Assembly: GCA_014549065.1 (NCBI GenBank)
Contig: JACDOX010000170.1
Location: 1,058,401-1,122,400 of the forward strand
Length of the DNA stretch: 64,000 nucleotides
Source: Cardinalis cardinalis
Lineage: Eukaryota; Chordata; Aves; Passeriformes; Cardinalidae
Direction: 5' to 3'
Below are positions 1 to 12,161 of the stretch, one piece after another. The notes under the pieces are model-generated. The model was not told the DNA's origin. It did not search any database and worked only from the letters and a program-made list of their open reading frames with translations. The first letter of the stretch is position 1, and each line of letters begins with the position of its first letter. The position numbers were made by a program, and so were the translations under genes.

Positions 1-2049
1 AAGCACTTTTCTAAAAGAGAAGAAAGTGCTCTGAAGCAAAACCTGTAATGTCCCATGTGTTGTATGGGTTCTATGATTCTTTAAATGCTTGCAAAAAAAG
101 ACAGGTTGTGATTTTAAATCAACCACTTATGTACCCAAGGAGACCAGCAATGGAAGAACATTTCAAAAATGCAGAGGCTCTCGCTGGAATTATCTTCTAC
201 TATTTCCTGTTACTCACACCTATGCCACATTCTGGTCCTACACTTGAAAACAATGGTAAGTATGTAAACACAAGAAAGGACACTGTCCTAAATGTCCTAA
301 TTCTAGCAGGCAAAATCCCAAACATCTTTTTTATAAAAGTCTAATCTTGTTGCTATAAAGAAACGCAAAAATAGTTAAATGCTTTTGCAGAGAAAACTCC
401 TTCCTTGAAAACCCCTCAAAAGCAATTTTTCTTCTTAGTCTTTTTTTTCTTTTTTAGATCCAAGTGGTAATATTCCATTAGCATTTTAGGTAGAGTGGAA
501 AAGTTGTGGTTACAGTTATAACCACACTGAGTATTGCAACAATATTTGGTTTGCCATGTTTTTTTATATGTAAGCCTATTGACTGGGTTCTGATCTACAC
601 AGCCATGTCTCAATAAAATATTGAATCCCATTATGTTACTGACTCACTGCTGCCAATGACAACCATGATAGATGACTTACCAATAGCACAGAGGGCCAGG
701 AGAGCACTTCAGAAAAGCATCAATTCTGCGGCATTGCTTTACAGTGATAAAAACAAAGCTTTTCACAGAGTTCCTAAGAGCACTCTGGCAATGTTAAGGA
801 AAGGGCTCATGGTGTTACAGAATATGGTTGAGTTATGAAGCAGATTCTAGAATAAAACACTTGAATTATGATCTGTTAAGCCATCTATATTGAATCGGTG
901 TCTGAATTCACTTTCTAGAAAGGCTGAATGTAGATAATAAACATATATTTGTTATATATAAAGGTATATATGTATACAATATTCATATATTGTNATAAAG
1001 ATATACATATGACACATATACCATTGTATGTTTCTATATACACATACAGAAAGAAAACATACACTCTCTCAATATATAAAAAACACCCCAAGCTTACTTG
1101 AAGTAACAGAAACACATGCTGACTATGTGTTTTTTAAGTAAAAATTACTTTCATTATATTCCAGAAGCATAAAACACAAGACAGATAATTGGAAAAAAAA
1201 AAGAAAGAATACAAAAAGAGAATACTCCTTTTATTTATAATTATTTATGGTGGCATAACATTTTAGGATAATTTAAAGGTTGTTTAGCTGAGTCAGATTC
1301 TAAGGATGTATTTGCATTGAAGCAAGACAAGAAACATGACCCCTGCAAGGCTTTAAGATTACAGTTCCTCGTCTTAAAGGTGTCGATGAAGTGAGGGAGA
1401 ATGAAGATTTTAGCTGGCCTACCAAAGAAAAGGAGACTGTACTCTTCCTTGTGGCTCGCCCTTCCAACACACAAAAGACAACAAAGGGGTTAGAAACAAC
1501 TCTAACCTGCCCCAGTTCCCATTTGTGGAATCTTAGGTGCAAAGATTTCACTGCTCTGGAATATAACTGAGGGGCAACTAAAGGACCTCAACTTCTCCCT
1601 GCCTTCNGTGAACTATGCATTAAGTCTCAAGAATGCTTACAAAAATCCAGGCATGTAACAGTCAGCATCCAGAAGTTCTTTCAAAATGTATTTCTCTGGT
1701 TCTGCTCCATGCCTGTGACAGCCTCTCCCCCAGCTGTGCAGGCACAATTTGAGCACTTGTGTACACATCTGTGAGCTTAATGTTGGTCCCCACACTGAGC
1801 CCACAGGGAAATAAAGGTGACTTTCTACAGCCACAGTGGGCTTTAATCCATGCCATGCCAGCAATCACAGTGATGTGCTCTTGGTGCTAAAGATGCCTGG
1901 CATGCATATGAAGTTGCTCCTAGTCTCAAAATTAAACACCACAAGGATGTTTAATTTTACCTTTATAACCAAGGTAAAAAAAATCAGTAATGAAGCTTCC
2001 AGTATCTGGAGAGCTGTGTTCTTCAAGATATTCCACCCCAGGTAACAAT

Positions 2050-2146
2050 GGGGGGTGGGGCGGGAGGGGCAGGGTTGGGGTAATTATTCTGTTTTGGTTT
2101 TATTTGTGTTTGGGGGGAGGGGGTGTTTGTTTGTTTGTTTGTTTGT
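2050..2146 (+). repeat. G-rich tract (G-quadruplex candidate) and (GTTT)n microsatellite
   Basis: Positions 2050-2080 carry six runs of three to six G separated by one or two bases. A second G-rich run lies at 2112-2123, followed directly by about five copies of GTTT (2124-2146). The plus strand, which is the template for EHBP1 transcription, could form a G-quadruplex. The pre-mRNA would be C-rich and CA/A-rich here. Confidence 0.75.
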
Positions 2147-3485
2147 GTCTGTTGAAACACTCCTTATTTTGAGGATGGTAGACATGTTACAACTACTGAG
2201 TATCCTGTGGCACAGCATCTGTGAGTGGAAACCCACAGCTCACCCCAGCAAGCTCTGCTCTAAAGGAGTATGGGGAGAGGCAGGATAAGATGTATTAGAA
2301 GATGGTTCACCATGCTACATCCTCTGAATCCAAATGATTTTTCCCTTGTGAGAGACTGCCCTCTCAACACTATAGCTCTCTTTAAAGTGGTGTAAGCATT
2401 TAATCAGTGAGTGTTTAATCAAGCTTTTAAATATTCAAGTTGAGCTAATATATTAAGCTCACCAATATTTTTCGTAACATTTACAAGGTGATTTCCTTAA
2501 TGGCTTTAGTTTCTAGCTAGCTCCTTTAAATCCCTTTCATTGAGCTAGAGCACATGATTTCATTCACACTTTAAAAGCTTTTCCTACACATGCCTTTCAA
2601 AGCTGATTTGCCTGAATTAGACATATGAATGGTATCTAAATTCTGTGCATTACTCATTAGTACAAACTATGAAGTATCATTCAGGAGTTAACACAATTAT
2701 CTGCTAAACTGCAAAACAGCTCTTGTCAAGAATGAAACTAAGTAAAATATGTCCTCTTTTTATTGAGATAAAAGCAAATTTGGTATATCTAATTACACAT
2801 AAAACTACTTAAGTTGCATCAGAAAGGGTTCTTGTTTTAAATATATTTTTAACCTTTTTTCCCCCTTTATTAACAGTCTCTGTACAGACTGCCTGCATGA
2901 TATTCACTTGAGATCCATCTATACGCTTCTGCACAGGATAAATCAAACCATAAAATATTAGCAGGATCTGGATTTTGTATTCAAATGGCTCATTTGCCAG
3001 CAAAATAACATCTTTTTTTTCCCTATATACTCAGTTTTTGTTTTCCTTAGAACAACTCAGAAAAAATGTGAATCGAAAAACATGGTACATGCCACAAACC
3101 CCTCAGACAGCTCATATAGTGACAGTTGCAGAGAACAGAGTTCTGCTGCTGAAAGAATAGAGAAATAGATTTAAAAGGAGGCAGTGAATCAAAAACCCTG
3201 CCTTCAGCTTGATGCCAATAAAAACCAGAATCACTCAGTTCCTTTGGATTGTTTTCTATTTATTTTCTTTTCTTTTATGCAGTTAATATTTTAGGAAATT
3301 GTTGGGTTTTTCCCCCTCCTTTTTTTGTCACCACAGACACTCCCTTTAGGCAACCGTGCATCAACAATCCTCCCACGTTCAAAGTCGGCTACATCTGTTG
3401 CTCTTTCCCATTGTTGAAAATTCCTGCCTTAATCCTATTTGACTTTATTCATGCAAAGGTCATCCTGAATTCAACAAATGGAGGA

Positions 3486-3562
3486 GCGATAGCAGGCACA
3501 CTGTTGAACATGGCTAAAAAATGCTCTTGTAGAACATGCAGCTAGTGTGCCGGCACTATCGC
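3486..3562. repeat. 77-nt imperfect inverted repeat (hairpin)
   Basis: The arms gcgatag (3486-3492) and ctatcgc (3556-3562) are exact reverse complements. So are ggcacact (3495-3502) and agtgtgcc (3544-3551). They are joined by a 2-nt/4-nt bulge, with a 41-nt interior that contains two copies of gaacatg. Such a stem could be an RNA hairpin or the remains of a small palindromic element. Its identity is unknown. Confidence 0.6.
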
Positions 3563-6500
3563 ACAAGGACTCGCTTTATTATGCAGCCCCTTGTCACCAG
3601 AGCTCTGTTGCAGTATGAATTGGCAACATATTTCTCCTTGCAACTCAGGAATACAACATTTTCCTTCTAACTGGCTTGATTTGCTCTGCTTTTAAAAAGG
3701 TTTGTGCTTCACTTGCATTTGCTGGTGGGTATGAGTGCAACATACACATAGAATACCTGAGCGTTTCACATGCCCTAAGGCTTGGCTTCTGGCACCCGTG
3801 GATTCTCTTTTTCTCCTGGATTTCACCTCTGAGTATATCTAGCTTCACAAATCTAATTCACTAACCTGCCCATATAAAACTAATGGTGATCANAATTTTA
3901 AATAAATTAGGCAAAATTATATCTAAAAATACTCCAAAAAGCAGGGTAGAACAGCTAATACAAACACCTCATTTTAGGGCCATCACTGCACTGTTGATTT
4001 GCTTACAAATGCCATCTATTTTGGTTTTAGACTTATTTTTCTTTCCCAGCAACAAAAAGCATTCCGGCTTAGAGCTGTGATTTATTCNTATGCTTAAGTA
4101 TCTGACCCAAACCAAAGAACATTTAGCAGGAACAGTGAATTAGTAAGCAAACCAAAGTTAACTATCAGACTGATTTATGAAGGGAAGATAATTATTTTTT
4201 GTAATATGTCCATAACTCATCATGACAGAAACAAAGGAATATTTATTCATGCACACTAATTTCCAATTTGAGGTGCTTGCCAACCACGATGAACCAAACC
4301 CATCCCTCAGGCAAGCAGAGAACCAGGCATATTGTTAATGTGTCCCTTTCACTGAGTGCTGCACCAGGGGCCATGGATGGGCCNTGGATGGTGGAGAGGA
4401 CTTTATCTAAACCAGCCCCAGCTCCAGGTAACAGCTAAAAGTTAAATTCTACAACGTCAACTTCTACAAATTGCATTGAGGTCCTTGTTAGGTGCAAGGG
4501 AACACTGGAAAGAATTAAGTTTTTATTTGAAAAGCTGTCCTGTACTCTGCTTGTGTGGCTCTTGTTAAGGAACCTGATAATAAGGTATCAAAACTGTACG
4601 GGAGAAGGATAGATTTTTTCAGCTTTTTATTGCAAAGATTTTGAGGAAATTTTTTTTTATGATGGTTGAAAAAGGTCTTAGGAGAGAAGTGTTCCTTCTT
4701 TCTTCTACCTTTTAAAGAGCAATGCTCGAACTGAACATGGTTCTGTGAAGCCCAGCATGAGAATCAAAGCCCTGCAGGTGACAAACCACAGGAAGGTGCT
4801 CCTCCAGCACCTACATCAGGAGCCCATGGCCTTGTGCCATCTGCCTGCCTCCCCAGAGCTCCCTTCTGANAGAGAAGTGAAGGCAAATAACTCACAGGAA
4901 ATAGAATAAAATAAAAGGCCCTCACTGGAGATAAGGATTTTCAGATGACATCTCTCAGAAGCTGGCCTAGATCTCACCAGAGCTGTCATTGGGCAGGCCA
5001 GGACCGCTCTGGCTGTCCAGCCAGTCGCTGTGCCTAATTCCCTTGTCCTCTGGAAAGGAAACCAAACACTGCCATGGAAGTGTTGATATTTAGGAACTGC
5101 AGCCCTCCAGAAATCTCAATGCACCTTTTCCACAACTACTGAAGTAGTATTTTATGACAACAAATCTGAGATTTATATTTGTAAATGTAAGTTTAAATTT
5201 AAAATATGAAAAGTGAATGGAATGTCACAATGCTGGTGCAGTTACCAAACCTTACTTGCACAGACATTTTGCAGAAGTGGTAACTGGTGCAACCCAGAAC
5301 TGCTGCAGGCACTGACAAAGTTTCCATCCATTTCAGTAGGAGATACATTGCACCAACAGTGCACAAATACCTTTAAGAGTAATTATGAAAATGACAGAAG
5401 CAGTCAAGTATTTATCAACCTGGACATTATTTATATTAATTTGCAATGAAAAATATTTTTCCAGGACAGCTCTGGAGACCTGTTCTCTGCATCCCCACTT
5501 ACTAATAAGGGTCAAAAGAAGAAGCAGTCAAACACCTAAGTAGCAGCACATCAAGTTGCCAAATCAAGTGTTCAAAGATTATAGTTACAAATACATTTTT
5601 ATTAATACCCTTTGTAGAATAGCAGATATATATACTTTTGAGTAAAATCAGAGGTCCACAAAAAATCCACCTCCAGATTAAGGTAACCTAATGCTTTTGA
5701 GTCCCCAGTGAGAGTCACCTAAGGCCTGACCTTGCAGAGAGATTTTTAGGATAGTTTGTTCTAGGATAGTTCATGTGACACAAAACAGCACCCTGTCAGC
5801 TGCATGGCACTACAGTCAAGCCGACAGCTCTGCTAATTTATCTGGGTTGGATGCAACTGTGAACTTGAGGGGAAAAAAAAACAACAACAACCAAACCACC
5901 ACAGTCCAAAATCTGGTTCAAGAGATCAGCTTAGCACCATACATAAGGAATTCATGATAGAGGGAAGGATCCCATTCCCTGCTCCTGGACAGCACTCAAT
6001 AGTCACAGAAAGCAGTGCCTTCTGCTGGCCCTTGGCTCAGCACACTGCCTGGACTGGCTCCCTGCAGAGCAGAACATACAGTGTGGCATGAGCCACCACA
6101 GGAGGATCCATCCATTCCATTCAGGTGATACTCCAGCTCCTGGGACAAAGAGAGAAGTAAAGGGCTGAAGAGGGAAGCAGATCAGCTCTGCCTCCAGTCC
6201 TGGGCAAAACTGCTAGAGAACATTTGGGCAAATTGTTGAGGGTTTTAACCCCCAAATTCTGAAGGAAGCATCTCTCTTAGAGATAATGTGATTATAGAGA
6301 AGAACCTAANTTTTTTGACAGCATGGGCACAAGATACCTCAGTCAGAAGGGGAGAAAGCTACACACAGAACAGGGAAGGGCTTGGTTTCCTCTGTAGTCT
6401 TGAGGTCCAACAGTGGGGTCCTGTTGGCACCAGTCATGGGAATAATATGAGGGCAACATAGTCAAGTTCACAAACACCATTTAAAACTTATGAAAACAGT

Positions 6501-8724
6501 AATAAGGAGTTGCTTCAGTATTGGATTAAAAAATGGAGCCTCTTTTACTCTTTAACATTTGAAAAGCAGCAAGTTGAATGACTTGTTTGTGCTTCCATAT
6601 AATTATATCACTATCTCTCTGTTCATATTATGTGTGCTGCTTGTTTTTCTTCCTATTAAAAGAAAAAATGTCTGTGGGCTGCATGTAAAGGCAGATTTTC
6701 TTAGAGTGGCTTTTTTTTAATGACTTAAGTTCATTACTGTAGATGTCCTCCAATTCTATCCAGTACCTTCCAGGCCTTCCTTAGGCTTGAACCATCTGTC
6801 TACACAGGGAGTGACAAAGATCTCATGAGAAGGAGCTGTACAATTCCTTTGCAGCAAATGTGAAGCTGAAAAGGAGCAAAATTATTGAAGAAGATGTTCC
6901 AGAGAGCTGGGAAGTTCTTATGTGAATGGACAACTGGAGATACTTTTGATACCAAGAGACAGTGAGAGATCTTCATCTCCCATGTGGAATTTACTGTCAT
7001 TCCTCCACTCAGCTGCATTACTGTGCCTGTGTTTTAGGATGAAGTCTTCCTGCTGTTTGGTCACATAACATTGATAATCTTGAGGTAAATACAAGTGGAG
7101 AAAACAAGCAACTGGAGACTTTAGGATCTCTGATATCTTGGGAGCTGTGAGGGAATCTGTCACTTATCCCTGTTCCACTAAACCTACCTGTTTTGTCCTC
7201 TAAGCATTTATTCTGGTTTAGAATGAATGAGAAGGAGAAAAAAAATTACAGGTTCTTTCTTGTTCCCTTGAGAAGTATCTGAGAATTTCTCTTCTTTCAT
7301 AAGGAAGTAATTTCTACATCCTTTGCTGCTTGAAGGACAAACTGTCTATCAGGCAGAAATCTTTCTGGACAGCCTGAACATCCTGAAGCATTGCAGATAC
7401 ACAGCAGATTACCAGGGATACTGGATTGAGATGGATTACTACATATCATGCAGTAAATTATTCTGTCTTTCCCGTAAATGTCTCATTAGAGCTTAAATCA
7501 GCTAGTTTGTCTGGCATGAGAGAGCAGATTATTACTTGGCATGCAAAACAATTAATTTTAGTTTTAAAATGAGAGACAGAGAGAGCTTTAACAATGATGG
7601 TGACAAACAGAGATGTTACTATTGGCTTTGGACTGCTATGTGAATGTGTATTCTCCTCTTCCACTGACTTAAAAGGCCATCACAAGTTCTCGTCTAAAAG
7701 CACCAAAACCAATTCCTGTGTTTTCATGACTAATAGCAACACCATGACCTTCATAAAACAAGAATGCTGTTTACAATAATGATAGTCTTAAGCTGATTTA
7801 CCATCCTCTCCTGGTGCCATACACTTTCATCAGTTGCAAGGCATAACTAAAAATCCATTCAAGGTAAACTTCAAAAAGCATCTTGTGTTCTGATATCAAT
7901 TTTTTGTCTGTTCATTTAATCATGGATTGCCAGAGAAACATCTATCCCCAGGATGGAGTGCAGGAGTCTCATTTACTGGGAGATTCTGGGCGGGCAGCTG
8001 TGAGATGGAGCTCTGAGAGCTCCTGAATCCCAGGCTGGCAGCTTGTCAGCCTGCAGCAGTTACTCTGTAAGGAATGTGTTCAACCAACACAGGCTTCCAG
8101 ACCCTGATGATGGGAGAAAGGATTTGAGACCAAGCTGGATTCACCAAATACAACATACCTGTTTACTTTCAGTAGGTTAATGGTAATGGCAGAAACCTGA
8201 TGGATTCCTGAGGCATCAACATGAGCTTTGGCTAAAGTCTGGCAATAAACTGAATACACCAAATCCCAAGAAAAGCCTCTCTCAGAACTGTTTCCTGAAA
8301 GCAAAGGGCATATGCTATCCTTCAAAGGAGTCAATGAGTAAATGTCAANCCAGTGCAAGAAGCATTTTCTTCTAACATTTAAAAATAACTCTATGGTTGA
8401 GGATGTTTACGTGTTTCCTCCTCCCTAGTAAATAATTTTTTACTTCCTACATAAATTCAGTAGCATTCCTGCCNCCCCATTCTCACAAAGACAATAAAAT
8501 CCTTGATTGTGCAGAGATAGGTTGCTTTAGCTCCTCTACTACAAGATACAGGTGCCAGCTCTGGGACTGATCTTCTTCCAAATAAATTCAACACCACGCA
8601 GAGAAGAGAAGAAATCTGAAATTGGCTGAGATTTCACCCTGCTGAAGTTCATATGTATATTTTGTAAGCAGATAAAACAATGATGAGCACTGATATGCAT
8701 GCTATATGGTATATATGGTCTTAT

Positions 8725-8748
8725 ACCACATATATATATATATGTGGT
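8725..8748. repeat. Perfect 24-bp AT palindrome
   Basis: The segment starts accaca, runs through TA repeats and ends tgtggt. It equals its own reverse complement over 24 bp. A further partial copy of ttataccacat/gataccacat lies on either side. It is probably a TA microsatellite with symmetric flanks, able to extrude as a cruciform. Confidence 0.85.
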
Positions 8749-11700
8749 CTGATACCACATTTTGAGCCTGAGATATTTGTTTTCCACAAAGTCAACAAGT
8801 GGGAGAAATTTGAAGTCTCTATCACCTCTGTGAAAGCCAGAACCTGATTATCCAAGCCATGCAAAGAGCAGTAACAGATGCACGACAGTAACAAGCCCAA
8901 CAAGGCTTCAGCACTGCTGGGCTTGACAGCACTGTAGCAGTTTGATGACTGAAGAGCTTAATTACAGCTTTGCACTTTGTCAGACTCACCTAAATAGAGT
9001 CAGCATACCATAGTTTTCAAGTCATTTGAGATGATTAACTGTGGGGTAACTCCAGATCTCAGACTCTGCATTGTAAGCTCTCTCTGATGACTCATTAATT
9101 TGGAGGAGACACACAAGACAGGAGAGAATTAAGATATTCCTTTAGGGAGTGTGAATAGATTAAAAAATTTGAAAGCAAATCTTCCTCCAAACTCAGATAT
9201 GGCAAATACTGAGCTAATTCTGTGGGCTGAAGAGCTGGAGCTTTATGGAGTGTTAAACCCTGTCTTATCTAAGATAACTGACCCTTCTTCATCAATACAG
9301 CTGACAGGGGATCTCCAAGTATCAAAAGGACCTGTTCAAGGGGAAGACACTGAAGAGGCTTAGAAAGGGTTTGCTACTACAGGTAACTGACTGCTCCTCA
9401 CTCAATAAACTTGTTGGTATGTAGATGGCAATGACACCATTTGTGGTTTTTTGGATTCAGCCAGCGTGATGAATACCACTAGCATGTGAAAGAAAAATGA
9501 GCAACAAATACTCTGTCAAAGATTTGCAGAGGAGCTTTTGGAATATTTTTCCTTAAACTCTGAGATTCTAATATTAGTGCTGTGTTTATGTAGTTTAAAG
9601 ATTAGCATTTCTGCTCCACAGGCACTTCCCATGACAACAACGAAGACAGGGAATTGAACCTGCTGAAACCACTTAGCCTCTGGTATAACTCCCAAAACTT
9701 TCTGCACACAGCAAACTTGGACAAAACACTAACATGATTTAACTTCCCTTTACCTAAGTTTACCTCTATAGGACTATTCCCTTACATAAGGGCATGTACT
9801 AAGTTCATGTTTGTATAGTGCCTATACCTTCAGATGGAAGTTTTTCCTGAGTTGCTAAACATTTTCTCTATCATTGAGCAACAATAGAGAAAGTAATTTG
9901 TGCCAAAGTCATTTGTGCCAACACTCCAAGTCCCACCTGGGCACTATTTTGCACTGTTCTGTGAGAAAATGGTTTCTTCTCTTTTAAATGCCAGTACTTT
10001 TCCAAATTTCAAGAAGCATTCCAAGTAAAGTGCTTTTGATCTGAGTACAAAACAATTCAAGCACAGAAAAAAGACTATGCTCACAGAAAGCTTTCTGCAT
10101 TGCAAGTGACCGTACAATATTTTAACACACCCACTCACCAAAACTTTCCACTGTAATATAATGAACCAGGACATAACATCTGCTTTGGAGCCTTCCATAA
10201 TGTCTCCTATCCTCCAAAATCCTGTTGAAAAAATTAATTAAAGCTTTCCAATAAAAGAAGCTTTGCCTTCTCTCCCAGCCCTAATGAAAATCAGTGCTTC
10301 AGCACATGGACCTCCGCTGATCTCAGCTGTGCCTCAGAGTCAGAGGCAGAAAGGTGGGCTGCAAGCAGGCAGGCACCAAAATATTCACCAAGTAACACCA
10401 CACAGAAAAGCAGGAACTACNTGACTGTCCATAACAGCAGTCTTCTCAGCAAGTTTGATCCTGAATCTTTTCTAAATCAATTCCACCTTTCAGACACTAA
10501 AGCTTCATCTAGGGCAGACAAAAACTGCAACAACCAAACTCGGTAGTAACATATTATTTCAGCACAGCAAAGACATGTATGAAGCANAGAGACACATTTC
10601 CTTGGATGCATATCTGCAAAAACACACCTCTCAAACAATGAGCAAGGGGGACACAATTTCCACCAAGCAATCTGATAAAAATCTCCACAGATGTCTTTTC
10701 ACAGCCTTGGTACCAGAAAGCTTTGCTTTGGCCATTTTGCTTTGACCCAAGAGCCAGACTCCACCAGAAATCAAATAATGTGTCACTTTTCAGGCAGAAT
10801 CTCATACAAAAACTCCAGCTAACAGGACTGAATCCCTTTTCAGAGCATTATAAAACTGCTGTGCTTTGATTTCATATATCCCTGCTTGTGGTTTTGCATA
10901 AGAAGAATAACTTGTGAAGTGTACTTGTAGTCTCACTCCACTGTTTTGTTTTGCAGTGAGCAGACAGAGATTAGATTTCTGGTCTCATACTCTTTAGCCT
11001 GAGTGAGTGGTAAAATGACAACAAATCAGAGCCTGAGCGGACAAGGACATGTGAGCAATCTGGCTGAGTAATTACACAATGAAATGATAGGTATGACAAG
11101 TAGCTTCTCTCAATTCTGAAACTGCAGTACAGCAGCTCTGATTCAAGGCAAACCAGATGATAATGTGTATCCATTGGGCAAGACACACTGGAAGGGAGGC
11201 TTTCTGTCCTCATCTTCTACCTTTAAAACAATGTAAGGCATTCGTTTCTAAGAAAGGTCCATTAACTTACACTATTAAATGTTTATTTTGTTTAAAGAAA
11301 AAGCACAAGTGGTGCTAACTGCTGAAACACTGGANTTGAAATCCACACTGACAGAAGTTGGCTTTTGTAGTAACAAAACATCTACACCTCACATTACCTC
11401 TTCCACTGAAATTAACTGTTTTCCCCTTGAAAAACAAATGGATGTGCATATGTAAGTATCCTTAGTCTGGACATTCGTAGTAAACAGCTAACCTGATTTA
11501 AAGTTCTTTTTTTTTTTTTTAATTACTTCAACATAGCTTTGGAATTGGACATACATAAATCCCAATACAAATATACAGTACTAAGTTTTAAAACCCAGAT
11601 TTATGACAGAAATGTGGAGACAGACTCTTCAACAGGGGCAAGGCTTAGGAGCATTAAAACAGACCAGGACAAAGCACTGTTCAACGTGATTTTCCTCCTT

Positions 11701-11977
11701 CTCCATGGCATATCCAGCTGTCCTGTAACACTGGTTACTAGAAGACTCTTTTCTTTGAAACTGCAGNTGCTATCACTGTTGTCAGGAAATTCTTAAAGAA
11801 TAAATACCAGCTACTGCTGTTGCACCCTCCCTACGAACCAAGTGAACAGAGACAAGCCAACACCTTATTAAGCACTGGCAAAGCTTTTTAGATGCCTGCA
11901 GAAATAAACAGGATGTTTACAATGCACAGAAAGGTACTGTTATGAACAAAGACAAAATTTTGGTATGAAAAGCTTAC

Positions 11978-12161
11978 CTTAGGAGAGGAAGAAAGCTCCC
12001 TTGATGCAGGAATTGCTGACATGTTCTCACCCATGCCCATCTCTGTCTTTGGCAAGAGGTTTGGGGGTTCAGGAGCCTTTCTTTTCATCTTCTTTTCTGG
12101 TTCTTGCAGAGCAACTTTAATTAAAGCAGGGCTTGATTTTGGTTCATAAAATGGATTTGAT
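11978..12161 (-). CDS. EHBP1: EHBP1 coding exon with fifth NPF motif and basic/Pro linker
   Basis: Last EHBP1 exon in the window, 184 nt, minus strand. The acceptor is cttcttttaattag and the donor CCTAAG|GTAAGC. The first base completes the Glu codon split from the previous exon, and the exon ends in phase 0. The translation starts SNPFYEPKSSPALIKVALQE, continues through a basic MKRKAPEPPNLLPKT motif and ends SRELSSSPK. This matches the human stretch immediately before the Pro/Ser linker that leads into the calponin-homology domain. NPFYEP is the fifth EH-binding motif. No CH-domain exon is visible between this exon and position 1, so the next intron is at least 11,977 nt long and the actin-binding and Rab-binding halves of the protein lie outside the window. 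Confidence 0.95.

Larger units (their letters stand above)
1..11977 (-). other. EHBP1 intron, partial (downstream of the NPF exons)
   Basis: At least 11,977 nt of intron, between the last NPF exon and the unseen CH-domain exons. I found no exon with EHBP1 or other recognisable homology on either strand. It contains TA-rich sequence near 940-1070, a G-rich tract with a GTTT repeat at 2050-2146, an imperfect hairpin at 3486-3562, a perfect AT palindrome at 8725-8748, and short open frames at 656-838 and 9151-9363 (+) that I cannot assign. The rest is AT-rich sequence with no structure I can name. Confidence 0.8.

Noticed and set aside
656..838. 60-codon frame beginning MTTMIDDLPIAQRARRALQK
   Set aside because: It looks protein-like but is short, unrecognised and without exon signals on the plus strand. 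Not supported as a gene.
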